Source: Chromatiaceae bacterium (GTDB lineage Bacteria; Pseudomonadota; Gammaproteobacteria; Chromatiales; Chromatiaceae). Taken from it: a DNA stretch of 10,130 bases. This document shows, in pieces, positions 1 to 7,477 of the stretch. How positions within the stretch are numbered: position 1 is the first letter of the stretch; each line of letters starts with the position of its first letter. The notes beneath the pieces were generated by a model. It saw only the letters and a program-made list of their open reading frames with translations. It was not told the DNA's origin and did not search any database. The stretch lies in the NCBI GenBank assembly GCA_012962365.1, contig DTXR01000601.1, positions 1 through 10,130 of the forward strand. The letters are read 5' to 3'. The translations under genes and the position numbers were made by a program.

Positions 1-1
1 C

Positions 2-319
2 CTGCTCTCTCCCGAGATTCGCGAAGAGATCATCGGCTTGGCCGAAGTGCGCGACGTATTCCGTTCTTCAAAGCTCGGCGCCATCGCCGGCTGCATGGTG
101 GTGGAAGGCGTGGTCAAACGCAACAGCCCGATCCGTGTACTGCGTGACAATGTGGTCATCTACGAAGGTGAGCTGGAATCCCTGCGTCGTCACAAAGACG
201 ATGTAATGGAAGTGAAGGCGGGCACCGAATGCGGTATTGGCGTGAAGAACTACAACGACGTCAAGCCTGGTGATCAGATTGAAGTGTTCTCCAGAACCGA
301 GGTTCAGCGCGAGCTGTAA
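2..319 (+). CDS. infB: Translation initiation factor IF-2, C-terminal part (5' end outside window)
   Basis: This is the last 105 codons of infB; the frame is open from base 2 and ends at TAA 317-319. IF-2 is the GTPase that delivers fMet-tRNA to the 30S subunit and promotes subunit joining. Only the C-terminal beta-barrel region is present, the part that in the family contacts initiator tRNA. The fragment opens with [20 protein letters not shown] and continues with [33 protein letters not shown] and [11 protein letters not shown], all close to the E. coli IF-2 tail as I remember it. The G domain lies upstream and cannot be judged. The protein ends QREL, as expected for a complete C terminus. 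rbfA follows after 12 bases, so the two are probably cotranscribed, as in the nusA-infB-rbfA operon of other gammaproteobacteria. Identity is near certain. Confidence 0.97.
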   Translation: MLSPEIREEIIGLAEVRDVFRSSKLGAIAGCMVVEGVVKRNSPIRVLRDNVVIYEGELESLRRHKDDVMEVKAGTECGIGVKNYNDVKPGDQIEVFSRTEVQREL

Positions 320-331
320 CAGTAGCAGGCC

Positions 332-691
332 ATGAAGGAATTCAATCGCGGAGACCGTATCGGTGCGCAAATGCACCGGGAGCTGGCGTTGCTGTTGCGC
401 GATGCCGCCAAGGATCCCCGTTTGTCTGAAGTGACCATTCAGGAAGTGCGCGTTACCCGTGATCTGGCCCATGCCAAGATCTATTTCACTATTCTGGACA
501 AGAGCGAGGCGGACTATTTCGTCAAGGTGCTGGGCCACGCTGCCGGTTTCCTGCGCCGCCGACTGGGCCAGATCATGAAGACACGCACCGTTCCCGAGCT
601 GAAATTCGTTTACGACAGTTCCATAGAGGAAGGCAAACGGTTGTCAGATCTGATCGACAAGGCCGTTTCATCCAACAGCAGGGAAGAATGA
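332..691 (+). CDS. rbfA: 30S ribosome-binding factor RbfA
   Basis: RbfA is a small KH-fold protein that binds the 30S subunit and helps late maturation of 16S rRNA, notably the 5' end and helix 1 region; in E. coli it also matters for cold growth. The 119-residue product starts MKEFNRGDRIGAQM and shows the family blocks: DPRLSEVTIQEVRVTRD (28-44), AHAKIYFT (47-53), a HAAGFLRRRLGQ helix (69-80) containing the Ala-x-Gly element of the RbfA KH fold, MKTRTVPELKFVYD (82-95), and a closing GKRLSDLID (101-109). E. coli RbfA is 133 residues, so this one has a shorter tail. The ribosome site is weak: AGG at 327-329 lies only 2 bases from the ATG, so translational coupling to infB is likely. The stop codon overlaps the truB start. 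Confidence 0.96.
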   Translation: MKEFNRGDRIGAQMHRELALLLRDAAKDPRLSEVTIQEVRVTRDLAHAKIYFTILDKSEADYFVKVLGHAAGFLRRRLGQIMKTRTVPELKFVYDSSIEEGKRLSDLIDKAVSSNSREE

Positions 692-1617
692 TGGGTAGAC
701 GTCGTCGCCCTCGCGGTCGGAATGTCACTGGGATACTGCTGCTGGACAAGCCTCTGGGCGTTACGTCCAATGCCGCCCTGCAGGAAGTGAAGCACCTGTT
801 CAAGGCGCAGAAAGCGGGACACACAGGCAGTCTCGATCCCCTGGCCACCGGGCTGCTGCCTCTGTGTTTCGGCAATGCCACCAAGATTTCCGCCTTTCTC
901 CTGGATGCCGACAAGCGTTACCAGGTGCGGGTACGCCTGGGTGAGACCACATCGACCGCCGACGCGGAAGGTGAAATCATCGAGTCTCAGCAGGCGGATC
1001 ATATTACCCGGGAACAGGTGCAGGCCGTACTCGCCGATTTTACCGGTGAGATTTCCCAGTTGCCGCCTATGTATTCTGCGGTCAAGCACAACGGCCAACG
1101 TTTGTACAAGCTCGCCCGGCAGGGTATTGAAGTCGAACGCGAGGCCCGCAATATCACGATTTATGATCTTCAGTTGCTGGATTTCGATGCGCCGGAATTC
1201 AACCTGCTGGTGCATTGTTCGAAGGGCACATATGTGCGCACACTGGCGGAAGATATCGGCAAGGCCCTGGGTGTGGGCGCCCATGTGACAGTGCTGCGGC
1301 GCACGCTGGTCGGTCCCTTTGACGAGGAGGGCATGGTGAGTATGGAGGCGCTGCAACTAGTGGCGGAAGAGGAGGGACTGCACGGACTGGATCAGCTGTT
1401 GTTGCCCCTGGACAGCGGCCTCAACCACTGGCCAGCCGTGCATCTTGGGGCGGACAGCAGCTTTTACATCCGGCAGGGACAGCCGGTGCTGGTGCCCAAA
1501 GCGCCGACAGAGGGCTTTGTCCGTATCTATGGTGCAGATGAAAAATTTATCGGTGTGGGTGAAATCGATGACGACGGACGGGTAGCGCCGCGTCGATTAT
1601 TGGCGAATCCCGGCTGA
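688..1617 (+). CDS. truB: tRNA pseudouridine(55) synthase TruB
   Basis: TruB converts U55 in the T loop of elongator tRNAs to pseudouridine and also acts as a tRNA chaperone. The 309-residue product has the catalytic motif [14 protein letters not shown] at 42-55; Asp50 corresponds to the nucleophile (Asp48 in E. coli). Other motifs are [15 protein letters not shown] (78-92, with the active-site Tyr78), [20 protein letters not shown] (124-143) and [14 protein letters not shown] (178-191, with the conserved Arg184). The C-terminal 60 to 70 residues form the PUA-like TruB C domain. Two ATG codons stand in tandem at 688 and 691. The first gives a 4-base ATGA overlap with rbfA. The second has better spacing (6 bases) from the AGGGA at 680-684 and would remove one Met. 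Either way the gene is translationally coupled to rbfA. A terminator-like hairpin follows the stop. Confidence 0.97.
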   Translation: MMGRRRRPRGRNVTGILLLDKPLGVTSNAALQEVKHLFKAQKAGHTGSLDPLATGLLPLCFGNATKISAFLLDADKRYQVRVRLGETTSTADAEGEIIESQQADHITREQVQAVLADFTGEISQLPPMYSAVKHNGQRLYKLARQGIEVEREARNITIYDLQLLDFDAPEFNLLVHCSKGTYVRTLAEDIGKALGVGAHVTVLRRTLVGPFDEEGMVSMEALQLVAEEEGLHGLDQLLLPLDSGLNHWPAVHLGADSSFYIRQGQPVLVPKAPTEGFVRIYGADEKFIGVGEIDDDGRVAPRRLLANPG

Positions 1618-1629
1618 ATGTAGGATAAT
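1600..1629 (+). promoter_or_regulatory. Possible sigma70-type promoter for rpsO-pnp
   Basis: TTGGCG (1600-1605, 4 of 6 consensus bases) and GATAAT (1624-1629, 5 of 6) are separated by 18 bases, which would start RNA near 1636 and give a leader of about 100 bases before rpsO. The -35 box lies inside the last codons of truB. A separate rpsO promoter is known in E. coli near this place. The assignment here is inference from weak boxes only. If it is right, the hairpin at 1639-1655 sits at the extreme 5' end of this transcript and would act only on RNA arriving from truB. Confidence 0.3.
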
Positions 1630-1638
1630 CCGTTTTTT

Positions 1639-1661
1639 CCTGGATCTGATCCGGGTTTTTT
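1639..1661 (+). terminator. Intrinsic terminator-like hairpin after truB
   Basis: CCTGGAT (1639-1645) can pair with ATCCGGG (1649-1655) in a 7-bp stem with one T-G pair and a 3-base CTG loop, followed immediately by six T residues (1656-1661). It lies 22 bases after the truB stop. It could partly terminate or attenuate the infB operon transcript before rpsO. The stem is short, so leaky termination is more likely than complete termination. Confidence 0.6.
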
Positions 1662-1668
1662 ATCGCCA

Positions 1669-1715
1669 GTTCCGCCTGAACTCATTGTCGGACGGAACGT
1701 TGCACGTCGCAGGCG
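1669..1715 (+). promoter_or_regulatory. rpsO leader structure, possible S15 autoregulatory pseudoknot
   Basis: GTTCCG (1669-1674) pairs perfectly with CGGAAC (1693-1698). CCTG (1675-1678), in the loop of that stem, is complementary to CAGG (1710-1713) downstream of it, which is an H-type pseudoknot topology. A mutually exclusive alternative pairs CGCCTG (1673-1678) with CAGGCG (1710-1715) and leaves ACGT (1697-1700) to fold with ACGT (1704-1707). The element ends 12 bases before the rpsO ribosome site. In E. coli, S15 represses its own mRNA by binding a leader pseudoknot. Whether this RNA does the same is inference. Confidence 0.4.
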
Positions 1716-1738
1716 AAAGTTTATTTTGGAGAACTATT

Positions 1739-2008
1739 ATGTCAATGAGCGCAGAGATCAAGAAGCAAATCGTGGAAGAGTATGGCAAGAGTGCAACCGA
1801 TACCGGTTCCACCGAAGTTCAGGTGGCACTGCTGACCTGGCGCATCAACGACCTGACGCCCCACTTCAAGGAGCACAATAAGGATCACCATTCCCGCCAG
1901 GGCCTGATCCGCATGGTCAACTCCCGCCGCAAGCTGCTCGACTATCTCAAAGGCAAGGATGTGGAACGCTATCGTGATCTGATCAAACGTCTCGGCCTGC
2001 GTCGTTAA
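1739..2008 (+). CDS. rpsO: 30S ribosomal protein S15
   Basis: S15 is a primary 16S rRNA-binding protein of the central domain and forms intersubunit bridge contacts. The 89-residue product, the same length as E. coli S15, begins [16 protein letters not shown]. It carries [13 protein letters not shown] (21-33), the block [14 protein letters not shown] with the conserved HHS and the rRNA-contacting helix after it, and the ending [20 protein letters not shown]...LGLRR. I chose the ATG at 1739 because GGAGA (1728-1732) lies 6 bases upstream and the N terminus then matches the family. The frame stays open further upstream to a GTG at 1685, but that extension would read through the structured leader and is not expected in S15. 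pnp follows 38 bases downstream with no terminator between, so cotranscription is very likely. Confidence 0.98.
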   Translation: MSMSAEIKKQIVEEYGKSATDTGSTEVQVALLTWRINDLTPHFKEHNKDHHSRQGLIRMVNSRRKLLDYLKGKDVERYRDLIKRLGLRR

Positions 2009-2046
2009 TTTCAGCGTCGCATATCTACAAACGAAGGAATAACCAA

Positions 2047-4140
2047 GTGACTGCAATCAAGAAAGAATTCCAGTTCGGCGATCATAAAGTGACGCTGGAA
2101 ACAGGAGAAGTGGCCCGTCAGGCTGATGGCGCTGTGATCATCAACATGGAAGATACCGTGGTGCTGTGTACCGTGGTAGGCTCCAAGCACGCTATGGAGG
2201 GACGCGATTTCTTCCCTCTGACTGTGGACTACCAGGAAAAGACCTACGCGGCGGGCAAGATCCCCGGTGGGTTCTTCCGTCGCGAAGGGCGTCCTTCCGA
2301 GAAGGAGATCCTGGTGGCGCGTCTTATCGATCGCCCCATCCGTCCGCTGTTTCCCAAGGGTTACACCAATGAGACCCAGGTGATCTGCACGGTCATCTCC
2401 CTCAATCCTTATGTCGACCCCGAAATTCCTTCCCTGATTGGTACGTCGGCAGCGCTGGCGATTTCCGGGCTGCCTTTCCAGGGCCCCATCGGCGCAGCCC
2501 GCGTGGGCTACAAGGACGGGCAGTACCTGCTCAACCCACCGAGCACGGGATTGAGTGAAGTCACCGATCTGGACCTGGTGGTTGCAGGTACCGAGTCGGC
2601 CGTGCTGATGGTCGAATCGGAAGCTCGTGAGTTGTCGGAAGAAGTCATGCTGGGTGCCGTGCTGTTCGGTCACGAGCAGATGCAGGTGGCCATCGATGCC
2701 ATCAAGGAACTGGCTGCCGAAGTTGGCAAGGACATCATGGAGTTCAGCGTTCCGGAAGAAGATGCAGAACTCGCGCAAAAAGTGGCGGAAGTGGCTGGCG
2801 CCGGTGTCGGTGAAGCCTATTCCACTACCGACAAGATGGAGCGCTATTCCAAACTGGACGCCGTAAAGGCGGCCACTATCGAGACGCTGTGTTCCGGAGA
2901 TGAACCTAAGTGGAACGAAGACCAGGTAGCTGCAGCCCTGGACAAACTGAAGAAGAAAACCGTACGCGGCCGTATCCTCGCAGGCGAGCCACGTATCGAT
3001 GGCCGCGATACCAAGACCGTGCGCAACATCGAGATCAAGACCGGTGTTCTGCCGCGCACCCACGGTTCTGCGCTGTTCACCCGTGGCGAAACCCAGGCGC
3101 TGGTTATCACCACCCTGGGCACGGAGCGTGACGCCCAGATTGTCGATGCGCTGGATCGTTCCTACCGTGAACCGTTCATGCTGCATTACAACTTCCCTCC
3201 GTTCTGCGTGGGTGAAACCGGTCGTGTAGGCAGCCCCAAGCGCCGCGAGATCGGCCACGGCCGTCTTGCCAAGCGTGGCATACTGGCGGTGATGCCAACC
3301 CTGGAAGAGTTCCCGTACTCCATACGTGTCGTTTCCGAGATCACAGAGTCCAACGGGTCTTCCTCCATGGCTTCCGTATGCGGTACCAGCCTGTCCCTGA
3401 TGGATGCCGGCGTACCCGTCAAGGCGCCTGTTGCCGGCGTGGCCATGGGTCTCATCAAGGAAGGCGACGACTTTGCCGTGCTCACCGACATTCTCGGAGA
3501 CGAGGATCATCTGGGTGACATGGACTTCAAGGTTGCAGGCACTGAGAATGGCATCAATGCCCTGCAGATGGATATCAAGATCCAGGGCATCACCCGCGAG
3601 ATCATGGATATTGCCCTGACACAGGCCAAAGATGGCCGCATGTTTATCCTGGGTGAAATGAACAAGGCTATCGGGACGCCGCGTCAGGAGATGTCCGAGC
3701 ACGCGCCACGCATCATTTCTTTCCGCATTCACCCGGACAAGATCCGTGACGTTATCGGCAAGGGCGGTGCAACCATTCGTTCCATCACCGAAGAAACCGG
3801 CGCGACCGTCGATCTCGACGACAGCGGCCTGGTGAAGATCTTCTCTGTGGACAAGGCAGCAGGTGAAAAAGCCCGCAAGCGGGTTGAGTTGATCACCGCA
3901 GATGTGGAAGTTGGCACGGTCTATGAGGGCAAGGTTGCCAAACTCATGGACTTCGGTGCTTTCGTCACTATCCTGCCGGGCAAAGACGGCCTGGTGCACA
4001 TCTCCCAGATCAGCGAAGAGCGTGTCGAAAGAGTCAGCGACAAGCTGTCCGAGGGCGACATCATCAAGGTGAAGGTGCTGGAAGTGGACAAGCAGGGCCG
4101 TATCCGTCTGAGTATGAAAGCCGTTGGTGAAGACGAATAA
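2047..4140 (+). CDS. pnp: Polyribonucleotide nucleotidyltransferase (PNPase)
   Basis: PNPase is a trimeric 3'-to-5' phosphorolytic exoribonuclease that degrades RNA to nucleoside diphosphates and can run in reverse to add tails; it is a usual degradosome partner. The 697 residues contain a first RNase PH-like domain (about 1-210) with [14 protein letters not shown] (74-87), a helical linker (about 240-305), and a second RNase PH-like domain (about 310-545) with [12 protein letters not shown] (484-495). Asp487, Asp493 and Lys495 there match the catalytic D486, D492 and K494. A KH domain follows (about 553-615, [10 protein letters not shown] at 569-578), then an S1 domain (about 622-692, [13 protein letters not shown] and LVHISQIS). 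It ends at the S1 domain, without the roughly 15-residue tail of the 711-residue E. coli protein. The start is GTG, with AAGGA at 2034-2038 placed 8 bases upstream; no nearby ATG fits the family N terminus. Confidence 0.98.
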   Translation: MTAIKKEFQFGDHKVTLETGEVARQADGAVIINMEDTVVLCTVVGSKHAMEGRDFFPLTVDYQEKTYAAGKIPGGFFRREGRPSEKEILVARLIDRPIRPLFPKGYTNETQVICTVISLNPYVDPEIPSLIGTSAALAISGLPFQGPIGAARVGYKDGQYLLNPPSTGLSEVTDLDLVVAGTESAVLMVESEARELSEEVMLGAVLFGHEQMQVAIDAIKELAAEVGKDIMEFSVPEEDAELAQKVAEVAGAGVGEAYSTTDKMERYSKLDAVKAATIETLCSGDEPKWNEDQVAAALDKLKKKTVRGRILAGEPRIDGRDTKTVRNIEIKTGVLPRTHGSALFTRGETQALVITTLGTERDAQIVDALDRSYREPFMLHYNFPPFCVGETGRVGSPKRREIGHGRLAKRGILAVMPTLEEFPYSIRVVSEITESNGSSSMASVCGTSLSLMDAGVPVKAPVAGVAMGLIKEGDDFAVLTDILGDEDHLGDMDFKVAGTENGINALQMDIKIQGITREIMDIALTQAKDGRMFILGEMNKAIGTPRQEMSEHAPRIISFRIHPDKIRDVIGKGGATIRSITEETGATVDLDDSGLVKIFSVDKAAGEKARKRVELITADVEVGTVYEGKVAKLMDFGAFVTILPGKDGLVHISQISEERVERVSDKLSEGDIIKVKVLEVDKQGRIRLSMKAVGEDE

Positions 4141-4163
4141 TCATCATAGTGATCCAGGCAAAG

Positions 4164-4187
4164 ACGGGGCTTCGGCCCCGTTTTTTT
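4164..4187 (+). terminator. Rho-independent terminator of the infB-pnp unit
   Basis: CGGGGC (4165-4170), a TTCG tetraloop (4171-4174) and GCCCCG (4175-4180) form a very stable hairpin, extended by A4164-T4181 and followed by seven T residues (4181-4187). It starts 24 bases after the pnp stop. Read from the other strand the same stem is followed by only a few T residues, so it may be a weak terminator for the convergent holC transcript as well. Confidence 0.93.
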
Positions 4188-4230
4188 ATGCTCGAATCTT
4201 CTGCTAAAGAGTAGTGGGAGAGCGTGCTGT

Positions 4231-4659
4231 TCAGCTGATGTTATGCACCGCCAGGGGATAGCCACATTCCTTGTAGAAACGGTAGCGATCCCGGCTGGCC
4301 TGAAGATGCTGCGGATCCTGATCCACACATTCGGCCATACGTTCGAAGCGGCTGAAGTAGTCGGGAGTGCTCAGGCACAAGTTGATCAGCACATCATGCT
4401 CATCTCCAGCTTCGTCTGATGTGCTGAGCAAGACCGGGTTCAGCTTCGGGTCAGCTTTTCCCAGGATGCCGTGGGGAATGAAGCTCTGGTCACGATGCAC
4501 CCAAAGCAAACGATCCATGTGGCGCAGATCCTCATTGGATTCGGTGGCGATCAATACCCGGTGTCCTGCGGACCAGGCTTTTTCCGCCAGTCTGGCGGCC
4601 AGGGTGTAGCGATTACCCCGGCCGCCTGGTTGCAATATATAGAAATCGACCTGGGTCAT
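4231..4659 (-). CDS. holC: DNA polymerase III, chi subunit
   Basis: Chi is the clamp-loader accessory protein that pairs with psi (HolD) and binds single-stranded DNA-binding protein, linking the replicase to SSB-coated lagging strands. The 142-residue product (E. coli chi is 147) starts MTQVDFYIL, the usual first strand of the fold. It has the N-terminal helix NRYTLAARLAEKAW, the strand HRVLIAT, the family block LLWVHRDQSFIPHG (51-64), DVLINL (89-94) in the core, and the ending RFYKECGYPLAVHNI. The start ATG overlaps the pepA stop by 4 bases (ATGA), indicating cotranscription and translational coupling with pepA. In E. coli the order is pepA-holC-valS; here no valS follows, and the gene instead converges on pnp across an 90-base gap. 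Identity is firm. Confidence 0.95.
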   Translation of the reverse strand: MTQVDFYILQPGGRGNRYTLAARLAEKAWSAGHRVLIATESNEDLRHMDRLLWVHRDQSFIPHGILGKADPKLNPVLLSTSDEAGDEHDVLINLCLSTPDYFSRFERMAECVDQDPQHLQASRDRYRFYKECGYPLAVHNIS

Positions 4660-6149
4660 TCAGCCAGTTTGCAACGCTTGAGCAGCATTTGCGTCAGCAA
4701 TGGAACCGGACGCCCCGTTGCGCCCTTGTCGCTTCCGCTTTTCCAGGCGGTACCCGCGATATCCAAGTGCGCCCATTTGTATTTCTTGGTGAATTCCCCG
4801 AGGAAGCAGGCGGCGGTGATGGTGCCGGCGCCCTTGCCGCCGATGTTGGCCATGTCCGCAAAATTGCTGTCGAGCTGTTTGCGGTAGTCGTCATTCATGG
4901 GCAGTCGCCAGGCAGGATCGTGGATGTCCTCGCCCGCCTGCAGCAGTTCATCGGCCAGCTTGTCATCGTTACCCAGAAGACCGGTGGTGTGGTGGCCCAG
5001 AGCGACAACGCAGGCGCCGGTAAGCGTGGCAATATCGATGACCGCAGCCGGCTTGAAGCGTTCTGCGTAAGTCAGGGCATCACAAAGGATCAGGCGACCT
5101 TCTGCGTCGGTGTTGAGAATTTCTATGGTCAGGCCTGCCATGCTGGTTACGATATCGCCAGGCTTGTTGGCTTCGCCATCGGGGAGGTTCTCGGATGAAG
5201 GAACGATGCCGATAACGTTGATGGGCAAGTCCAGGTCGACACAGGCCTGCAAGGTGCCAAGTACACTGGCGCCGCCGCACATGTCGTATTTCATTTCATC
5301 CATGCCGGCAGAAGGTTTGATAGAGATGCCGCCGGCGTCGAAGGTCAGGCCTTTGCCTACCAACACCACGGGACGGCTGTTTTCCTTGCCGCCACGGTAT
5401 TCCAGGACGATCAGTTTTGCGGGTTCGCGGCTGCCGCGGGAAACGGACAGCAGCGCTCCCATGCCCAGACGTTGCATCTGTTTTTCAGTGAGGGCAGTAG
5501 CCTTGAGTTTTGTTGTTTTCCGGCCCAGGCGCTTTGCCATATCTGCAAGATAAGTGGGGGTGCAAATATTGCCAGGCAAGTTGGCCAGGTCTTTTGCCAG
5601 GTTCATGCCGGACGCAATGGCCGTGCCGTGTTTCAACGCTTTTTTGAGCGTATTGAGCTGTTTGCGTTCCGTGACGACCAGGGTCATTTTGCCCAGGGGT
5701 TTCCCGGGCCGGTTCTTCTTGCTCTTGCACTGGTCGAATTGATAGACCTGCTCCTCGGCGGCGATCGCCAGGTCTCTACCTGCGGGGTACAGCGCGTCAA
5801 TCAGCTCATCCGGGATGATCACTGCGCAATCTCTGGTGCTGTTCTTGTTGAGCAGGTCAACCGCTGTCCCCATGGCGGAGGCCATCTTTTTGCTGTCGAA
5901 AGCCTTCTTGTCGCCGAGATTCAGCAGCAAAATCCTTTCAGCCTTGATGCCGGGCACAGAGTAGAGCAGCAGAGTGTGCGCGGCTTTGTCTCCCAGATCA
6001 CCTTTTTTCAGGGTGGCAAGTACCTGTTTCCTGGCCATTGCGGGGAGTTTGACGATGCTGGAGCCCGGCTGTTTGCCATCGAATACGCCGAGAATCAGGC
6101 ATTGGGTAGCGATGTTTTCCGCCGCGGAGATTTTTGTCAGATAGTGCAT
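4656..6149 (-). CDS. pepA: Cytosol aminopeptidase (leucyl aminopeptidase, M17 family)
   Basis: PepA is a hexameric two-metal aminopeptidase that removes N-terminal residues, preferring Leu, in the cytoplasm. The E. coli protein also binds DNA, in Xer recombination at cer and in carAB control; nothing here shows that role. The 497 residues have a variable N-terminal domain (about 1-155) and a catalytic domain with VGKGLTFDAGGISIKP (264-279), MKYDMCGGA (286-294) and NTDAEGRLILCDAL (346-359). Metal or catalytic residues visible are Lys266, Asp271, Lys278, Asp289, Asp348, Glu350 and Arg352, each four below its E. coli number. I start it at ATG 6149-6147, giving MHYLTKISAAEN, because GGAAG lies 5 bases upstream and the family N terminus fits. 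The frame stays open to 6251, but the 34 extra residues look unrelated to M17 proteins and would overlap the probable promoter. Confidence 0.96.
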   Translation of the reverse strand: MHYLTKISAAENIATQCLILGVFDGKQPGSSIVKLPAMARKQVLATLKKGDLGDKAAHTLLLYSVPGIKAERILLLNLGDKKAFDSKKMASAMGTAVDLLNKNSTRDCAVIIPDELIDALYPAGRDLAIAAEEQVYQFDQCKSKKNRPGKPLGKMTLVVTERKQLNTLKKALKHGTAIASGMNLAKDLANLPGNICTPTYLADMAKRLGRKTTKLKATALTEKQMQRLGMGALLSVSRGSREPAKLIVLEYRGGKENSRPVVLVGKGLTFDAGGISIKPSAGMDEMKYDMCGGASVLGTLQACVDLDLPINVIGIVPSSENLPDGEANKPGDIVTSMAGLTIEILNTDAEGRLILCDALTYAERFKPAAVIDIATLTGACVVALGHHTTGLLGNDDKLADELLQAGEDIHDPAWRLPMNDDYRKQLDSNFADMANIGGKGAGTITAACFLGEFTKKYKWAHLDIAGTAWKSGSDKGATGRPVPLLTQMLLKRCKLAE

Positions 6150-6186
6150 GGTGCTTCCGTTATTGTTGTGAACGTTCAAATTGTGG

Positions 6187-6192
6187 ATTCTA
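6187..6192 (-). promoter_or_regulatory. Candidate -10 box for pepA-holC
   Basis: On the - strand the box reads TAGAAT (5 of 6 consensus bases), which would start RNA near 6180 and leave a leader of about 30 bases before the pepA ATG. I see no good -35 box 16 to 18 bases upstream, so the promoter would need an activator or is not a strong sigma70 site. Its placement is the main support. Confidence 0.35.
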
Positions 6193-6332
6193 CCCGCAAT
6201 TCGTTCACTACGCATGAACTCTGGGTGGATGCGTATCACATGTTGTTCCAACGTCTTTCAGCGCGTTGGGCCGGCATCAGGAAAGGCGGAAGTATTTCGC
6301 GCTGTCCCGAGCATTCCACCCATGGATTCAGG

Positions 6333-6338
6333 TAGAAT
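6333..6338 (+). promoter_or_regulatory. Candidate -10 box for lptF-lptG
   Basis: TAGAAT (5 of 6 consensus bases) would start RNA near 6345, about 29 bases before the TTG start of lptF. No convincing -35 box is present at the usual distance. The rest of the 224-base pepA-lptF gap (6150-6373) shows no gene, hairpin terminator or clear repeat. Confidence 0.35.
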
Positions 6339-6373
6339 TCGTGGCTGACATGACCCATCAAGAGTGACCCTGG

Positions 6374-7477
6374 TTGTTTTCCATTCTCGACAGAATGCTC
6401 ATCAAAGAGGTGTTGAAAACCTTGCTGGTGATTACAAGCGTGCTGTTGCTGCTGATCCTGGCCAATGCCATGGTGCATTTACTGGGAAAGGTGGCATCCG
6501 GCAGCATCAGCATGAAAGTCATGGGTGTCTTGCTCGGGTTGAAGGTTGTCAAGCTGACTGGTTTCATTCTTCCGCCTGCGTTCTTTTTTTCCATCCTGTG
6601 GGTGTTGGGGCGAATGTACAGGGACAGCGAAATGGTCGCATTCAATGCGGCCGGTGTGGGATTGGTGCGCCTTTACAGGACGTTTTTTCTCGCTGCCATT
6701 CCTCTGGCATTGCTGGTGGCGGTGCTGGTGCTTTGGGTGTTGCCCCAGGCGAGGGCTTATGCAGATGTGTTGCAGATGCAGGAGAAAAAACAATTCCGTA
6801 TCGGCGGCTTGAAGCCGGGAGCGTTCAACGAATTCAACAAAGGACGTTTCATGATCTATGTCGGACAGGCTGATGAAACGGGCGATGGCGTAAAGGATGT
6901 ATTCATTCGCTATGTGCAGAATGGAGAACAAGGTATTCTGGTAGCAGACAAGGCGATGTTGACGGCAGTGGAACAGGCACCGGGCCAGTTCCTGGTGCTG
7001 GAAAACGGTTATCGATATCAGGGGATTCCGGGAAAGACCGAGTTTTCTGTGGCCGGTTTTTCACGCTATGGCATACGATTGCCCGACGTGGCGGCTGATA
7101 CCATGAGTCTGTCCCGGCAATCATTGCCCACTTCCGTATTGATGGTCAGTGATGACCTGAAACTGAAGGCGGAATTGCAGGAGCGATTGGCTGCCCCCTT
7201 ATCGATATTTGCCCTCATGCTGTTGAGCGTACCCTTGGCCAGATCCCTGCCGCGCCAGGGCGTGTATGGCCGCCTGATTCTGGCAGTGATGATATACGCC
7301 ATTTACATGAATCTGATCAAGCTTGCCGAAAAATGGATGTATCACCTGGTGACACCGGAATGGATGGGTGTCTGGTGGGTGCCTGGGTTTACGGCGCTGC
7401 TGGCGGTGATGATCATCAAGCTGGATGCACTGACATATTCGCCGATGTGGCGACGCTGGAAAGGGCGGCGGCTTTGA
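6374..7477 (+). CDS. lptF: LPS export ABC transporter permease LptF
   Basis: LptF pairs with LptG in the inner membrane. With the ATPase LptB they extract lipopolysaccharide from the inner membrane and pass it to LptC and the LptA bridge. The 367-residue product (E. coli LptF 366) has the family layout: membrane segments at about 14-34, 54-77 and 103-123, a periplasmic beta-jellyroll region at about 130-255, then segments at about 272-289, 299-318 and 332-350. The cytoplasmic coupling region includes GRMYRDSEMVAFNAAGVG (79-96), and RSLPRQGVYGRL lies at 290-301. The start is inferred to be TTG at 6374: an in-frame TGA lies at 6365, the N terminus FSILDRMLIKEVLKT then aligns with the family pattern FRYLxREVLKT, and AAGAGTGA (6360-6367) can serve as ribosome site. 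The only other option, ATG 6395, would cut into the first helix. lptG overlaps the stop. Confidence 0.94.
   Translation: MFSILDRMLIKEVLKTLLVITSVLLLLILANAMVHLLGKVASGSISMKVMGVLLGLKVVKLTGFILPPAFFFSILWVLGRMYRDSEMVAFNAAGVGLVRLYRTFFLAAIPLALLVAVLVLWVLPQARAYADVLQMQEKKQFRIGGLKPGAFNEFNKGRFMIYVGQADETGDGVKDVFIRYVQNGEQGILVADKAMLTAVEQAPGQFLVLENGYRYQGIPGKTEFSVAGFSRYGIRLPDVAADTMSLSRQSLPTSVLMVSDDLKLKAELQERLAAPLSIFALMLLSVPLARSLPRQGVYGRLILAVMIYAIYMNLIKLAEKWMYHLVTPEWMGVWWVPGFTALLAVMIIKLDALTYSPMWRRWKGRRL

Noticed and set aside
68..538. A 156-codon - strand frame across the infB-rbfA junction
   Set aside because: It is an antisense shadow of two well-conserved genes, with no ribosome site and a His- and Gln-rich composition typical of reverse-complement translation.
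610..1356. A 248-codon - strand frame inside truB
   Set aside because: It overlaps conserved truB motifs completely and has a low-complexity, shadow-like composition without recognisable domains.
1685..1738. Longer S15 start at GTG 1685
   Set aside because: It adds 18 residues absent from S15 proteins and would translate through the structured leader. ATG 1739 has a good ribosome site and gives the canonical 89 residues.
2011..3999. A 662-codon open frame on the strand opposite pnp
   Set aside because: Its codons lie in exact register with those of pnp, so it stays open simply because pnp avoids the sense codons TTA, CTA and TCA over that stretch. The translation resembles no family I know and pnp is unmistakable on the other strand.
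6150..6251. N-terminal extension of PepA by 34 residues
   Set aside because: The extension does not look like M17 aminopeptidases, whereas ATG 6149 has a GGAAG site at proper spacing and yields the expected N terminus.
5472..6335. A 287-codon + strand frame opposite pepA and its upstream region
   Set aside because: Most of it is antisense to conserved pepA codons, and its translation shows no domain. It would also occupy the divergent promoter region.
7333..7473. Longer LptG start at ATG 7333
   Set aside because: The extra 47 residues are encoded wholly inside lptF, carry no LptG-like sequence and would put a non-membrane Gly/Asp-rich segment before the first helix.
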